A DNA stretch of 64,000 bases from Lachnospiraceae bacterium (GTDB taxonomy: Bacteria; Bacillota; Clostridia; Lachnospirales; Lachnospiraceae), in NCBI GenBank assembly GCA_024680815.1, contig JAILBQ010000077.1, positions 1-64,000 of the forward strand, given 5' to 3'. A model generated the notes under the pieces. That model did no database searches and was not told where the DNA came from. It saw only the letters and a list, made by a program, of their open reading frames with translations. Positions 17,658 through 27,278 of the stretch are shown piece after piece. Positions within the stretch are counted from its first letter, which is position 1, and each line of letters opens with the position of its first letter. Both the position numbers and the translations under genes were made by a program.

Positions 17658-19846
17658 CCCTTTTCTCCTCTTTTCCCCAATAAAAGGTAAAGAAGAAAGG
17701 CCGCGGAAGAAAGGAGCGAGATTATAAATGAAACAGGAAAAGAAACAGGCGGGGAATATAAAAGCTCCGCTTCGTATGAGCCCGCCGGCAGGGAAAGACG
17801 GAGCATGCCGCCTTCTCCCTTTGTGCCTGTGAGCGCCCCGCCGTTCTCCCCCTTAACCCGGGCAGAATAAACGGGATAAAAGGTTTTGGGCAAAACCACA
17901 TAGCCCTCTTTCGTACTGTCCACCTTAAAGGAGGCATAAAGGCCCAGGTCCAGGTAGTCCTCAACCTTCACGTCGCTTTCCGGCCCGTCCGGCAGGGCAT
18001 CCTTATCAAAGCCCACCGGAGTATAGTCGGTAAAATAGTGATTATCGACACCGGGATAAAAGGCATAGGCGATATGTTCCGTACCGGTTAAAAACGAATC
18101 CATAAGGAAGATCCCGGTGCACAGGGAAACTATCCCAAGAGCAAGAGAGAGCTTTCTGGCGTATGCCGGAAAGCCTTCTCCGGAGAAAAGGGCGCTTATG
18201 CCGGCAAAAAGGAGGCAGACCTCTCCGGGCTGGAGAAAGCGCAGCGGAAACTGGAATACCCTGATCACCCGCTCCGCCCGGGCAAATTTCAGAAGTGTTC
18301 CCCAGGGGAAGAGAGAGATTGACATAACAACAAGAACCACCCCTGTCCCGGTCAGAAATGCCAGGAATTTCCAGGCTTCGTCCCGCTTTTTTTCCGTGAG
18401 AAGCCTGAAAAGCGCCAGTCCCAGGCAGATAAGCCCCGCCAGCGCCAGGGAAAGATTGTCCTCTCCCGCGATGCCTTTGGCAAGGACGTTTGAGGAATGG
18501 TCGCCGAGCCCCGCGAAGCTCATGAAAAGCTGGGCGGGGATGACCGCGTTTTCCGGGAAATTCGCCGCGGCAAACTTGCCCGTGATGTCTATATCCGCCC
18601 CGTGGTAGTAAAGGAAGGGCACGATAAACCAGAGATTGAGGAAAAGTGTCCAGAGTCCGGATATTATAAAAGGCACAAGGCGGGAGACGGAAAAGAAAAG
18701 GACGAGGGCCAGAAAAGCCAGTCCCGCTGCCATAACCGCGCTGAGCACGTGGGACTCGATAACCCCGGTAAGCCCCAGGGTAAGAAGCCACCAGCGTTTT
18801 CTGTCTCCCAGAAAAACCTCGTAAAGCCCCGCAATCACCAGGGGAAGAAAGACCATGGCCAGAGCCTCTCCCAGCGCGTCCCGGAAATACAGGGCGGAAA
18901 GCCGGTAGGGAAGACAGGCGTAGAGCACCATCGCAAGAGCCGCCCCCTTACGGTTCGCTCCGAGGGAGCGGGCACAGACATAAGCGCTTCCCATGCTTCC
19001 GAGATTGATTAGGAAAAGGAGGGCATGGTACGAAAAGGGAACCGAGGCCCCGAGGAGCCTCAGAAACGCCGGGATATAGAGAAAGAGATCCGGATAGAGG
19101 CAGTCTGTTAAACCCCTGCCGTTAAAAGCTCCGGTAAAAAGGCGCACCGGCACCTGGAGATTGATAAGCTCGTTTTTTATACCTTCAATCCTGGAGATAT
19201 GGTAGGTTATGTCTCCGCCGTAATGGATATAGCCCGTAAACAGGGGATAGTTTATCAGAACCGCAAAACCGGCAAGGGCGAAGCAGAAGAACTTCTCCTC
19301 CGGTCTCTTTTCCCGGAAGGAAGCCCCTGTAAAGGCCCGGGTAAATATGAGCACCAGGAGAATAAGGAACAGGGCAAGCAGAAGGGTATCTGTATAAAAA
19401 AAGCCGCGGGAGGCGTAGAGAACGGCGTGTTTTAAGCTGACCGTGCCGCCCCCGGGACAAAGAAACTCCACGGAAAGACTGTAGAGCTCGGTTTCACCGG
19501 AAAAATCAAGGCGGCTTTCCGTTTCGCCGGCGGGAAGAGTAAACTCGTAAAGTAGCTTTCCTCCGTTAAGAATCCGCACAAGGCTGTCCGTATCCTGTTC
19601 ATGGTCGATCAAAAGCCGGTATGACCCGGCCGGAACATGGAGAAGGGGAATACGGGCTAAAATCTCCCCTTCGGCAAAATCCGAAGAGGTCGTGAGGGTT
19701 ATGACCCCGTCCGAAAGGTCGGCGCCCTCCGGAATATCCGTAAAGTCATAGAGGCCGTAATAGAGCTCGTCGTCAGTCTGAAATTTCAGGAAGGCCGTCA
19801 GGGCGATAAGGAAAATCAGCACTGAAGGCAGGATATATTTCTTCAT
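17654..19846 (-). CDS. YfhO-like multi-pass membrane protein (putative GT-C)
   Basis: 730 aa; YGGDITYHISRIEGIKNELINLQVPVRLFTGAFNGRGLTDCLYPDLFLYIPAFLRLLG, same architecture as 10153-12378. Confidence 0.75.
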   Translation of the reverse strand: MKKYILPSVLIFLIALTAFLKFQTDDELYYGLYDFTDIPEGADLSDGVITLTTSSDFAEGEILARIPLLHVPAGSYRLLIDHEQDTDSLVRILNGGKLLYEFTLPAGETESRLDFSGETELYSLSVEFLCPGGGTVSLKHAVLYASRGFFYTDTLLLALFLILLVLIFTRAFTGASFREKRPEEKFFCFALAGFAVLINYPLFTGYIHYGGDITYHISRIEGIKNELINLQVPVRLFTGAFNGRGLTDCLYPDLFLYIPAFLRLLGASVPFSYHALLFLINLGSMGSAYVCARSLGANRKGAALAMVLYACLPYRLSALYFRDALGEALAMVFLPLVIAGLYEVFLGDRKRWWLLTLGLTGVIESHVLSAVMAAGLAFLALVLFFSVSRLVPFIISGLWTLFLNLWFIVPFLYYHGADIDITGKFAAANFPENAVIPAQLFMSFAGLGDHSSNVLAKGIAGEDNLSLALAGLICLGLALFRLLTEKKRDEAWKFLAFLTGTGVVLVVMSISLFPWGTLLKFARAERVIRVFQFPLRFLQPGEVCLLFAGISALFSGEGFPAYARKLSLALGIVSLCTGIFLMDSFLTGTEHIAYAFYPGVDNHYFTDYTPVGFDKDALPDGPESDVKVEDYLDLGLYASFKVDSTKEGYVVLPKTFYPVYSARVKGENGGALTGTKGEGGMLRLSLPAGSYEAELLYSPPVSFPVSFIISLLSSAAFLLYLLLGKRGEKG

Positions 19847-19852
19847 GGCATT

Positions 19853-20869
19853 TTACATGTTCCGATTTGTCTTAAACTTAAGCGAGTCGGAATTGGCCTT
19901 GCGGATAAAGCGCTCGTAGGCAATGCGGAATATCCGGATAAAAACCGCCCCCGGAAGCAGACGGTACATCCCCTTTTCCAGCCGGAAGATCAGGCTCTTT
20001 TTCGGCGCCTGCTTCATATAGTCGTTCCAGGGGGAGATCGCAAGGTACTTGTCAAAAATCTCGTTGTCGGGATGAACGTTGTTTTTATCCCAGGGGAATT
20101 CTCCCATAAACCGGAAGAAATGGTAGATCACCGGAAAATTCAGGGCATGCTTTAACTCCGCCGCGGTATAAAACCCCCGGGCCCCGAAGGTGGAAAAATA
20201 GTCTTTTATCGAAAAGGCCAGATACATCGGTTCTATATTAAAGGCCGGGGAGAGCTTCAGAATTTCCCCTTTAAGCACCACGTTTAAAAGATCCTGATCC
20301 GGAGAAGGATACCAGGCCCTGACGTTTCTTACATGGTTGGCGATTCGCTCGGAACACCGCTCCGAGCGCCACTCCGGCAGGGAAAAAAGGATGACGCCGG
20401 AATTATAATAAAAATCATCCCGGGAAAAGCCCAGCCGTTTTTTGTGCCGCCGCACCAATGAATCCAGGGACATGGCCAGAGGGTGCCCCTCCATTGACAT
20501 CTCCGCAAGCTCGTCCAGCTTTCCGTCCACTATCGTATCCGCGTCGAGGTACAGAAGCCTGTCCACGTCATCATCCAGAATATAGGTTAAAAACAGGCGC
20601 ATATTAGCGGCATACGACCCCCGGTAGGCCGGCATTTTAAGCTTCTTCATCATGGAGATAAGAGAGCGGGTGTCGATAAAGGCCAGCTTCCTGTTATAGC
20701 GCGCCGCAAGGATCCTGAATCGCTGCATGGAGCGGTCCGAAAGCTCTTCCCCCAGGATGAAGATCCTGATCTCGTCAAAATGCAGGTTGTTCTCCAGCAG
20801 CGAGGTCAGGGATACTCCCGCGTAGGGCGCATACTTTTCGTTAAACTGATACAGAACGTCAAGCTTCAT
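19853..20869 (-). CDS. Glycosyltransferase family 8
   Basis: 338 aa; DVDRLLYLDADTIVDGKLDEL (DxD), YYNSGVILFSL. Confidence 0.9.
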   Translation of the reverse strand: MKLDVLYQFNEKYAPYAGVSLTSLLENNLHFDEIRIFILGEELSDRSMQRFRILAARYNRKLAFIDTRSLISMMKKLKMPAYRGSYAANMRLFLTYILDDDVDRLLYLDADTIVDGKLDELAEMSMEGHPLAMSLDSLVRRHKKRLGFSRDDFYYNSGVILFSLPEWRSERCSERIANHVRNVRAWYPSPDQDLLNVVLKGEILKLSPAFNIEPMYLAFSIKDYFSTFGARGFYTAAELKHALNFPVIYHFFRFMGEFPWDKNNVHPDNEIFDKYLAISPWNDYMKQAPKKSLIFRLEKGMYRLLPGAVFIRIFRIAYERFIRKANSDSLKFKTNRNM

Positions 20870-21851
20870 CTTCGCCTTTGTCTTTGTCCTTATCTTTGTC
20901 GTCTTCGTCGAAATTTATCCGCTTCTCCTCCACCACCAGCGGACGATGAATAATTCTTGTGTTTATATTCAGGATATATTCCCCCATAAGGCCTATAAAG
21001 AAGAGCTGGAGCGAGCCGATAAGGAATACGCCGATAACCATAGGGGCGTAGCCCGCGGTAAACTCGTGCCAGTGTATCAGCTTCATTATAAGGTATACCA
21101 CGGCCACGATGAAGCTTAAGGCCGCGGAGGAAAAGCCTATCCAGGTGGCCAGGCGCAGCCCGACCTTCGTGTAGGAGGTGATGGAAAGCATGGCGGCGTC
21201 GTAGAGGGAGATAAAGTTGTTATGGGTCTTCCCCGCCCTGCGTTTCGCCTGCTCGAAGGGGATTTCCTTTCTTTTGAAGTTATATTCCGCAACTATTCCG
21301 CGAAGGAAAGGGATGGGATCGTCCAGCTCTTTAAGGAGATTAATAAATGAGCGGTCATAGAGCCCGGTGCCGGTAAAATTTTCGATCATTTTCACCGAAG
21401 ACATGTTGCGGATAAGCTTGTAATAACACTTCCGGAGAAAATAAATCAGACCGTTTTCCCGGCTGGAGGTCTTGATGGCGCTGACTATCATGTAGCCCGC
21501 TTCCCATTCCTTCACGAAGCGCGGTATGAGCTCCGGAGGATCCTGAAAATCGCAGCTCATGGAAATCGTGCAGTCCCCGCTTGTCTGGCACATGCCGTAA
21601 AAAGGGGAATTAAACTGCCCGAAATTCGTCACGTTCAGGATGGCCTTGATCTTTTTATTGCGGCCGCAGATTTCCATAAGCTTTTCGCGGGTGCCGTCCT
21701 CGGAATGGTTGTCGATGAAAAGAAGCTCGTAATCATACGCCGGCAGCTCGTTTTCCATTATCGACACCACGGCTTCGCTCATGGGCACCACATTTTCCAC
21801 CTCGTTATAGCAGGGGATCATGATGCTGATTTTTTTTCGCCCGTCCTTCAA
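20859..21851 (-). CDS. Glycosyltransferase family 2 with C-terminal TM helices (GtrB/CsbB-like polyprenyl-phosphate transferase)
   Basis: 330 aa; IMIPCYNEVENVVPM, CDFQDPPELIPRF, two TM helices, FFIGLMGEYILNINTRIIHRPLVV. Confidence 0.88.
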   Translation of the reverse strand: MKDGRKKISIMIPCYNEVENVVPMSEAVVSIMENELPAYDYELLFIDNHSEDGTREKLMEICGRNKKIKAILNVTNFGQFNSPFYGMCQTSGDCTISMSCDFQDPPELIPRFVKEWEAGYMIVSAIKTSSRENGLIYFLRKCYYKLIRNMSSVKMIENFTGTGLYDRSFINLLKELDDPIPFLRGIVAEYNFKRKEIPFEQAKRRAGKTHNNFISLYDAAMLSITSYTKVGLRLATWIGFSSAALSFIVAVVYLIMKLIHWHEFTAGYAPMVIGVFLIGSLQLFFIGLMGEYILNINTRIIHRPLVVEEKRINFDEDDKDKDKDKGEDEA

Positions 21852-23656
21852 AACGAGAAGGCCTCCTTCTTCACTGCTTCATATTCCTCTCTGGGGAGGA
21901 AGGGATACATGTCGTCGAGAGTAGGGGATTCAAGGCTTCCGTCCTCTAAGAGCCTCGACTTAAGCTTCGGTTCAAAATCCTGGGTATCGTCCACGATGAC
22001 CTCGGTAAGCACCGGTCCTTCAATGGAATAAGCCTCGGCTATTTTTTCCTCCAGCTTCGTCAGGGAATCGATCTTTAAATATTTAAAGGAAAAGGCCTCC
22101 GCAAGCTTTTTAAAGTCGGGGAAGCTCACTCCCGTATCCGGGGAAACCCCGACGAGGGGAGGCTTGAAAAGGTTCTGCTGGGTCTGGCGGATGGAGTGGT
22201 AGCCGTTGTTGTTTATCAGGAACGTCTTTATATTCATATGGTGATGGGCAGCCACCTGAAGCTCCTGGAGATTCATCATAAGGCTCCCGTCCCCGTCGAT
22301 ACAGGTTATTCTCCGTTCATTGCCCAGGGCGACGGAGGCGCCTATGGCTGCCGGAAAAGCGTAGCCCATCGGGCAGGAGCCGGAATTTGTATACATCCTT
22401 TCGCCCTTTTTCCCTTCAAAGGCCTGGAAGGTCACAACGCAGGCCGCGCCGTTGCCGCAGACTATAACGTCCTTGTCCCCGAGGAAGTCCGAAAGCTTTT
22501 TCGTGAATACGTACTGGCTTAAGGGTTTCTTCTTTTTTTCGTACTCGTCAAGGCAGGCCGGATAGCGTTTATGAATATCCCGGCACCATTTCAGCCATTC
22601 CGAATGGTCGCCCACCTCCTCCTTCACGCAGTGGGAAAGGGAACGGCAGACATCCTTTACATCCGCGTGTATTGCTATATCAGGCCGGACGGTGGGTTTG
22701 CGCATTTCGTTTTCGTCTATATCCACCACGATTTTGAAGGCGTTTTTCGCAAAATCGAGGGGGGCGTAGCCCACCATGCGTATATTCATCCTGCACCCTA
22801 AGGAAATCAGAAGATCCGCGCTCTGGAGGATAAAATTGGCACCCCTCGTTCCCACGGTACCGGGCATTCCCGCATAGTAGGGGTTGCTCTCCCAGAGAAG
22901 GTCGGTGGCGTTCCAGGCGCAGAGCACCGGGAGCTTAAGGGCATCCGTGCAGTCCAGAAAATCCTTATAGGCCTCTCCGGAACGGATTCCGCTTCCCGCA
23001 AGGATCACGGGACGGCGGGCATGGGAAATCCTCTCCAGAAGAATGTCCGTGTAGGATCTGTCATAAACCGGATTTTCCCTTCTGCCCGAGTTTTCACTTT
23101 TAAAGCCCGTCAGATCCTCCGTATAAATGAAGGAAGCCTGAATGTCCAGAGGAACGTCGATCCACACCGGACCCTTCCTGCCGTTAAGCGCCATGAACCA
23201 GGCATATTCGAGCTGGTAGCGGATTTCGTTGGGATTGTTTATACGTACCGCGAGCTTCGTCATCGGGGCAGCGCTCTCGACTATGTCATATTCCTGATCC
23301 CCGAGCTGGCGGAGAGGGGCGGGGCAGGCGTGAATGCTGGTCTCCCTCTTAACCTGGCCGGAAAGGACAAACATGGGAATGGAATCCACGTAGGCACCGT
23401 AAACTCCGGTCAGGGCGTTGATGCCTCCGGGGCCGGTGGTCACGCAGACCGCCGCGACCCGGCCCGTAAGCCTGGCATAGCTTTCCGCCGCCATGCTCGA
23501 GCCCTGCTCGTGGTGATTATAGATGCATTTAAGCTGTCTGTGGTGGCCGAAGGAGTCGTTGAAATGCATGGCGCCGCCTCCGGTCACGGTGAAGATGTGC
23601 TCCACCCCGTGCTCCACAAGAAACTCCGCTATATAATCCGTAACCTTGATGCGCAT
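21848..23656 (-). CDS. Thiamine-pyrophosphate-dependent enzyme, acetolactate synthase/YerE-like
   Basis: 602 aa; HIFTVTGGGAMHFNDSFG, HEQGSSMAAESYARLTGRVAAVCVTTGPGGINALTGVYGAYVDSIPMFVLSG, DGDGSLMMNLQELQVAAHHHMNIKTFLINNNGY. Confidence 0.88.
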   Translation of the reverse strand: MRIKVTDYIAEFLVEHGVEHIFTVTGGGAMHFNDSFGHHRQLKCIYNHHEQGSSMAAESYARLTGRVAAVCVTTGPGGINALTGVYGAYVDSIPMFVLSGQVKRETSIHACPAPLRQLGDQEYDIVESAAPMTKLAVRINNPNEIRYQLEYAWFMALNGRKGPVWIDVPLDIQASFIYTEDLTGFKSENSGRRENPVYDRSYTDILLERISHARRPVILAGSGIRSGEAYKDFLDCTDALKLPVLCAWNATDLLWESNPYYAGMPGTVGTRGANFILQSADLLISLGCRMNIRMVGYAPLDFAKNAFKIVVDIDENEMRKPTVRPDIAIHADVKDVCRSLSHCVKEEVGDHSEWLKWCRDIHKRYPACLDEYEKKKKPLSQYVFTKKLSDFLGDKDVIVCGNGAACVVTFQAFEGKKGERMYTNSGSCPMGYAFPAAIGASVALGNERRITCIDGDGSLMMNLQELQVAAHHHMNIKTFLINNNGYHSIRQTQQNLFKPPLVGVSPDTGVSFPDFKKLAEAFSFKYLKIDSLTKLEEKIAEAYSIEGPVLTEVIVDDTQDFEPKLKSRLLEDGSLESPTLDDMYPFLPREEYEAVKKEAFSF

Positions 23657-23675
23657 ATTTCCTCCTTCTTTATTC

Positions 23676-24338
23676 TTAAAAGAATCTCAGGATTTCCTCC
23701 GGACTCCTGGCCATTCCTATGGCTCCGGCGTAGTTCATGACCTCTGTCTCTTCCCGGAAGCCGAAGCCGTAGGACACTCCCAGGAAGGATGTGCCGATGC
23801 CTACCGCCCCTTCCGCGTCGAAGGCCGTGTCTCCGATCATCACCGCCCTTCTTTTGTCGGTGCAGCCGAAATCCTCCAGGCACATGTTTATGATTTCAGG
23901 CTTTTTTATGGCGGAGGCGCTGTCCGTCCCGTGGATGGAATCCGCCAGAGCGTCCACACCGAAGGCGGAGCAGATTTTCTTTGCCATGGATTCCAGCTTG
24001 TAGGTCGCCACTCCGATTTTTACTCCCTTATCCTTCAGCTCCGACAGGGTTTCCAGCATCCCTTCATAAGGATAAGCGTCGCAGAGATATTTTTCCTTTT
24101 CGTAACGGCTCCTGAATTTCCGGGCTAGCTCCATACCCTGTTCATTCGTCAGGGAATAGACTCTGGCGAAGGTCTGGTTTATCGGAGGGCCGATGAACTG
24201 ATCGTACTCCTCCTCCTTAAGCTCCCTCATGCCCAGTTCCGAAACCGTGTCCTTAATGGCGGCCACAATCCCCGGCTTCGTGTAAAAAAGGGTGCCGTCC
24301 ACATCAAATATTGCAATGTCGTATTCTCTTTCACTCAT
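23676..24338 (-). CDS. HAD family hydrolase
   Basis: 220 aa; IAIFDVDGTLFYT, IGVATYK, KPEIINMCLE, VMIGDTAFDAEGA. Confidence 0.9.
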   Translation of the reverse strand: MSEREYDIAIFDVDGTLFYTKPGIVAAIKDTVSELGMRELKEEEYDQFIGPPINQTFARVYSLTNEQGMELARKFRSRYEKEKYLCDAYPYEGMLETLSELKDKGVKIGVATYKLESMAKKICSAFGVDALADSIHGTDSASAIKKPEIINMCLEDFGCTDKRRAVMIGDTAFDAEGAVGIGTSFLGVSYGFGFREETEVMNYAGAIGMARSPEEILRFF

Positions 24339-25929
24339 AGGCAGACTCCGTAAGAAATACTATCTCCATCTCCTTTTTCATTTCTCCGATCACGCCCTTT
24401 GTATAGTCGTTGAGCCTTACGGCGTAGTCCTTTATAAATTCATATTCCATGCCCGAGAAGGCGTAGTTTTTTCCTCTCTCGGAGGTATAACCGTCAAAGC
24501 CCGCGAGCACCGTCTTTTTCACCTCAAGAGACTTAAGAAGGCGCAGAAGCATGGGCAGTGAATTATCGGGGATTTCAAAGGAGGGGTCAATCAGAGATGC
24601 ATAGTCCAGGCAGAAATCAAAATCTCCGTGGGCGCTTGTGACATTGGAGGTGGCAATAACCCTGAAGGAACCCTCATCCTCCGGAAGGGAACCGGAGAGC
24701 TGCATATATCTCTTTGAATTGCTTAAAAAGAGAAAATCAAGAGGGAAGCCCTCCGGCACAAAATTAATGGCTATGGTAAGGGGTGCGGTTTCCTTTATAT
24801 ATGCGGCGATCTTTTTATAAGAGCCGGCAATGGATTTTCCGGGGCCCAGAAGCAGAAGCTCTCTTCCGGAAAAGGCCTCCTTAAGCTCCCGTCTTGCCGC
24901 GGTATCGTTTATGTCATTTTTCTGATACTCAAGATAGAGCTCCTCAATATACTCCTCGTGGTAGGTAAGACGCTTGTCTTCGTCAATCAGCTTTAAAATC
25001 TCGTTTACACCCCTGACCGACAGGGTCTTTTTCTTCAGGAGATATTGGGGATATTTGGGATGGCAGTCATTGGAGGCGCAGAGGAAATACTGCATCTGGT
25101 AGCCCCAGGGGGACTGTTCGTAGATTTTAAGGATTCCGGTGTCGATCATTTCAAGAATCTGGCTTGTATCATATTTTTTCCCGAGATTCTCATCGGCGTA
25201 CATCGTCAAAAGCTCCAGGGGACAGTTCCCGGCGCTCTTCCCCATTCCGTAGGCCGAGCCGTCTATAAGGAGATGCCTTTTTGTGTCATATTCCACCAGG
25301 GCAATGGAATTGGAATAGGCCAGCTGGAAATTGTTGTGGGCGTGGTACCCCAGAAGGATTTCAGGATTTAAGCGCTCGTCTATCAGAGTAAAATAGTGCA
25401 TGAGGTTGCTCCGGTCCAGAAGCCCGTAAGTGTCCACGATGGACATGGCAAAGGGGTTAAGGGCATTGACCCGCTCCACAAGATCCAGAAGCTCCTCATC
25501 GGAATAGCCCGTAATCGAGACCGGCTGAACAAATACCATATAGCCCTTTTTCTTAAGCTCAGCGCAGAATTCAAGGGCTTCAAAGCGGGTCTTCTTTTTC
25601 ACCATGACCCGTATGCCGTCCAGAACGGAAGCTTCCGCTTCCGAAAGGGCCTCAAGCGGACAGGTGCCGTAGTCTATCATCCCGAAAATCTTTGAGCTTC
25701 CGTGGGAAAGCCCCGCGAATATCCGGTCCATCCCCGCCGAATCAGGGGTTATGGTGCGGTCAATATCAAAAGGCTCCCGTTCGTCCAGAAACCCCACCTC
25801 GATATAGTCGATCCCGGCGGAAACCGCTCTCTCAAAGAGATTGACGATCGTGCCGTGACCGAAATTCCATTCGTTGACAAAGCCGCCGTCCCGCAGCGTA
25901 CAGTCTAAAAGAGATACCTCTTTCATCAA
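24331..25929 (-). CDS. DRE-TIM (HMGL-like) aldolase-domain protein with extra C-terminal domain
   Basis: 532 aa; SLLDCTLRDGGFVNEWNFG, DYIEVGFLDEREPF, GYHAHNNFQLAYSNSIALVE; C-terminal LLLGPGKSIAGSYKKIAAYI. Confidence 0.83.
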   Translation of the reverse strand: MMKEVSLLDCTLRDGGFVNEWNFGHGTIVNLFERAVSAGIDYIEVGFLDEREPFDIDRTITPDSAGMDRIFAGLSHGSSKIFGMIDYGTCPLEALSEAEASVLDGIRVMVKKKTRFEALEFCAELKKKGYMVFVQPVSITGYSDEELLDLVERVNALNPFAMSIVDTYGLLDRSNLMHYFTLIDERLNPEILLGYHAHNNFQLAYSNSIALVEYDTKRHLLIDGSAYGMGKSAGNCPLELLTMYADENLGKKYDTSQILEMIDTGILKIYEQSPWGYQMQYFLCASNDCHPKYPQYLLKKKTLSVRGVNEILKLIDEDKRLTYHEEYIEELYLEYQKNDINDTAARRELKEAFSGRELLLLGPGKSIAGSYKKIAAYIKETAPLTIAINFVPEGFPLDFLFLSNSKRYMQLSGSLPEDEGSFRVIATSNVTSAHGDFDFCLDYASLIDPSFEIPDNSLPMLLRLLKSLEVKKTVLAGFDGYTSERGKNYAFSGMEYEFIKDYAVRLNDYTKGVIGEMKKEMEIVFLTESAYE

Positions 25930-27278
25930 GCCTCCCCGGCGGAGCTTTTCACCGCTTCCCTGATTACCCGGAGCATACGATCAAGTCTCGCTTCATCCAT
26001 CACAGGCCCCAGACCCACCCAGAAGGAGGAGCGCATTATACGGTCCGTTTCCTTTAATTCCCCCGCAACGCGGTAGCGGTCCGTCACCTTAAATTCATCA
26101 AAACAGGGCTGTCTTAAAAGGTTCCCGCCGAAGAGGAGCCTGGTCTGCACCCCGTTACCCTCAATGCGTTCAACAACCTCCCTTCGGGACAGATCATCCC
26201 TGAGGGTTAAGAGAAAGCCGAACCAGGAGGGGTCGGAATGCTCTGCGGCCTCCGGCAGCGCCACAAGGTCACCGAGCTCCTTAAAGCCTTCCTTCAGGAT
26301 TTTAAAGTTTTCCCGCCGTTTTTTTGTAAACAGAGGCAGCTTCTTTAACTGGGCGCAGCCCACGGCCGCCTGAAGATCCGTGGCCTTTAAATTATAACCG
26401 AAATGGGAATAGACATATTTATGGTCGTAGCCTGCAGGAAGTGTGCCGTAGCTTCCCTCGTAGCGCTTTCCGCAGGTGTTGTCCTTCCCGGAGGGGCAGG
26501 AGCAGTCCCGGCCCCAGTCCCGCATGGAACGGACTATCTTATGAAGCAGGGCGTTATTCGTATAAACCGCACCTCCTTCTCCCATGGTCATATGATGGGG
26601 CGGATAGAAGGAGCTGGTGCCGATGTCGCCGAAGGTGCCGGTATAGCCCTTCTTTCCGTCAAGGGTATATTCGCTTCCCAGGGCGTCGCAGTTATCCTCT
26701 ACAAGCCACAGGGAATGAGCCTCGCAGAAGGCCTTAACCGCCGCGATATCAAAGGGGTTTCCCAGGGTATGTGCCAGCATCACGGCCTTTGTTTTTTCGC
26801 TCAGAGCCTCCTCAAGGACGGAAACATCAATATTGTACTGAGGAATTGTCACATCCGCAAAAACCGGCACCGCCCCATAGCGGATTATCGGGGATACCGT
26901 GGTGGGAAAGCCCGCCGCCACCGTAATCACCTCATCCCCGGGGAGAATCCGGCGTTCCTTTAAAAGAGGACTGGTCAGGGCGGCAAAAGCCAGGAGGTTG
27001 GCCGAAGAACCGGAATTAACCACCGAGACGTATTTCACTCCGAGAAAACCGGCAAACTCCTTCTCAAACCGGTCCGTATAGCGCCCGGAGGTGAGCCAGA
27101 ATTCCAGAGAGGCGTCCACAAGATTCGTAACCTCTTCAGCATCGTAATAACGGCCCGCGTAGGGTATCCGGTCTCCCTCCCTGTAGGGAGTCCCCTGGGA
27201 GTGATACTTATCCGTATAGGCGCGCACCGCCTTGAGTATCTCCTCCCTGGCCGCTTCTTCCGTCATATTTTCAAACAT
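25926..27278 (-). CDS. rfbH: CDP-4-dehydro-6-deoxyglucose 3-dehydratase (E1-type, PLP/[2Fe-2S])
   Basis: 450 aa; SSFYPPHHMTMGEGGAVYTNN (His in place of PLP-Lys), RDWGRDCSCPSGKDNTCGKR (C-x-C-x7-C). Confidence 0.93.
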   Translation of the reverse strand: MFENMTEEAAREEILKAVRAYTDKYHSQGTPYREGDRIPYAGRYYDAEEVTNLVDASLEFWLTSGRYTDRFEKEFAGFLGVKYVSVVNSGSSANLLAFAALTSPLLKERRILPGDEVITVAAGFPTTVSPIIRYGAVPVFADVTIPQYNIDVSVLEEALSEKTKAVMLAHTLGNPFDIAAVKAFCEAHSLWLVEDNCDALGSEYTLDGKKGYTGTFGDIGTSSFYPPHHMTMGEGGAVYTNNALLHKIVRSMRDWGRDCSCPSGKDNTCGKRYEGSYGTLPAGYDHKYVYSHFGYNLKATDLQAAVGCAQLKKLPLFTKKRRENFKILKEGFKELGDLVALPEAAEHSDPSWFGFLLTLRDDLSRREVVERIEGNGVQTRLLFGGNLLRQPCFDEFKVTDRYRVAGELKETDRIMRSSFWVGLGPVMDEARLDRMLRVIREAVKSSAGEA

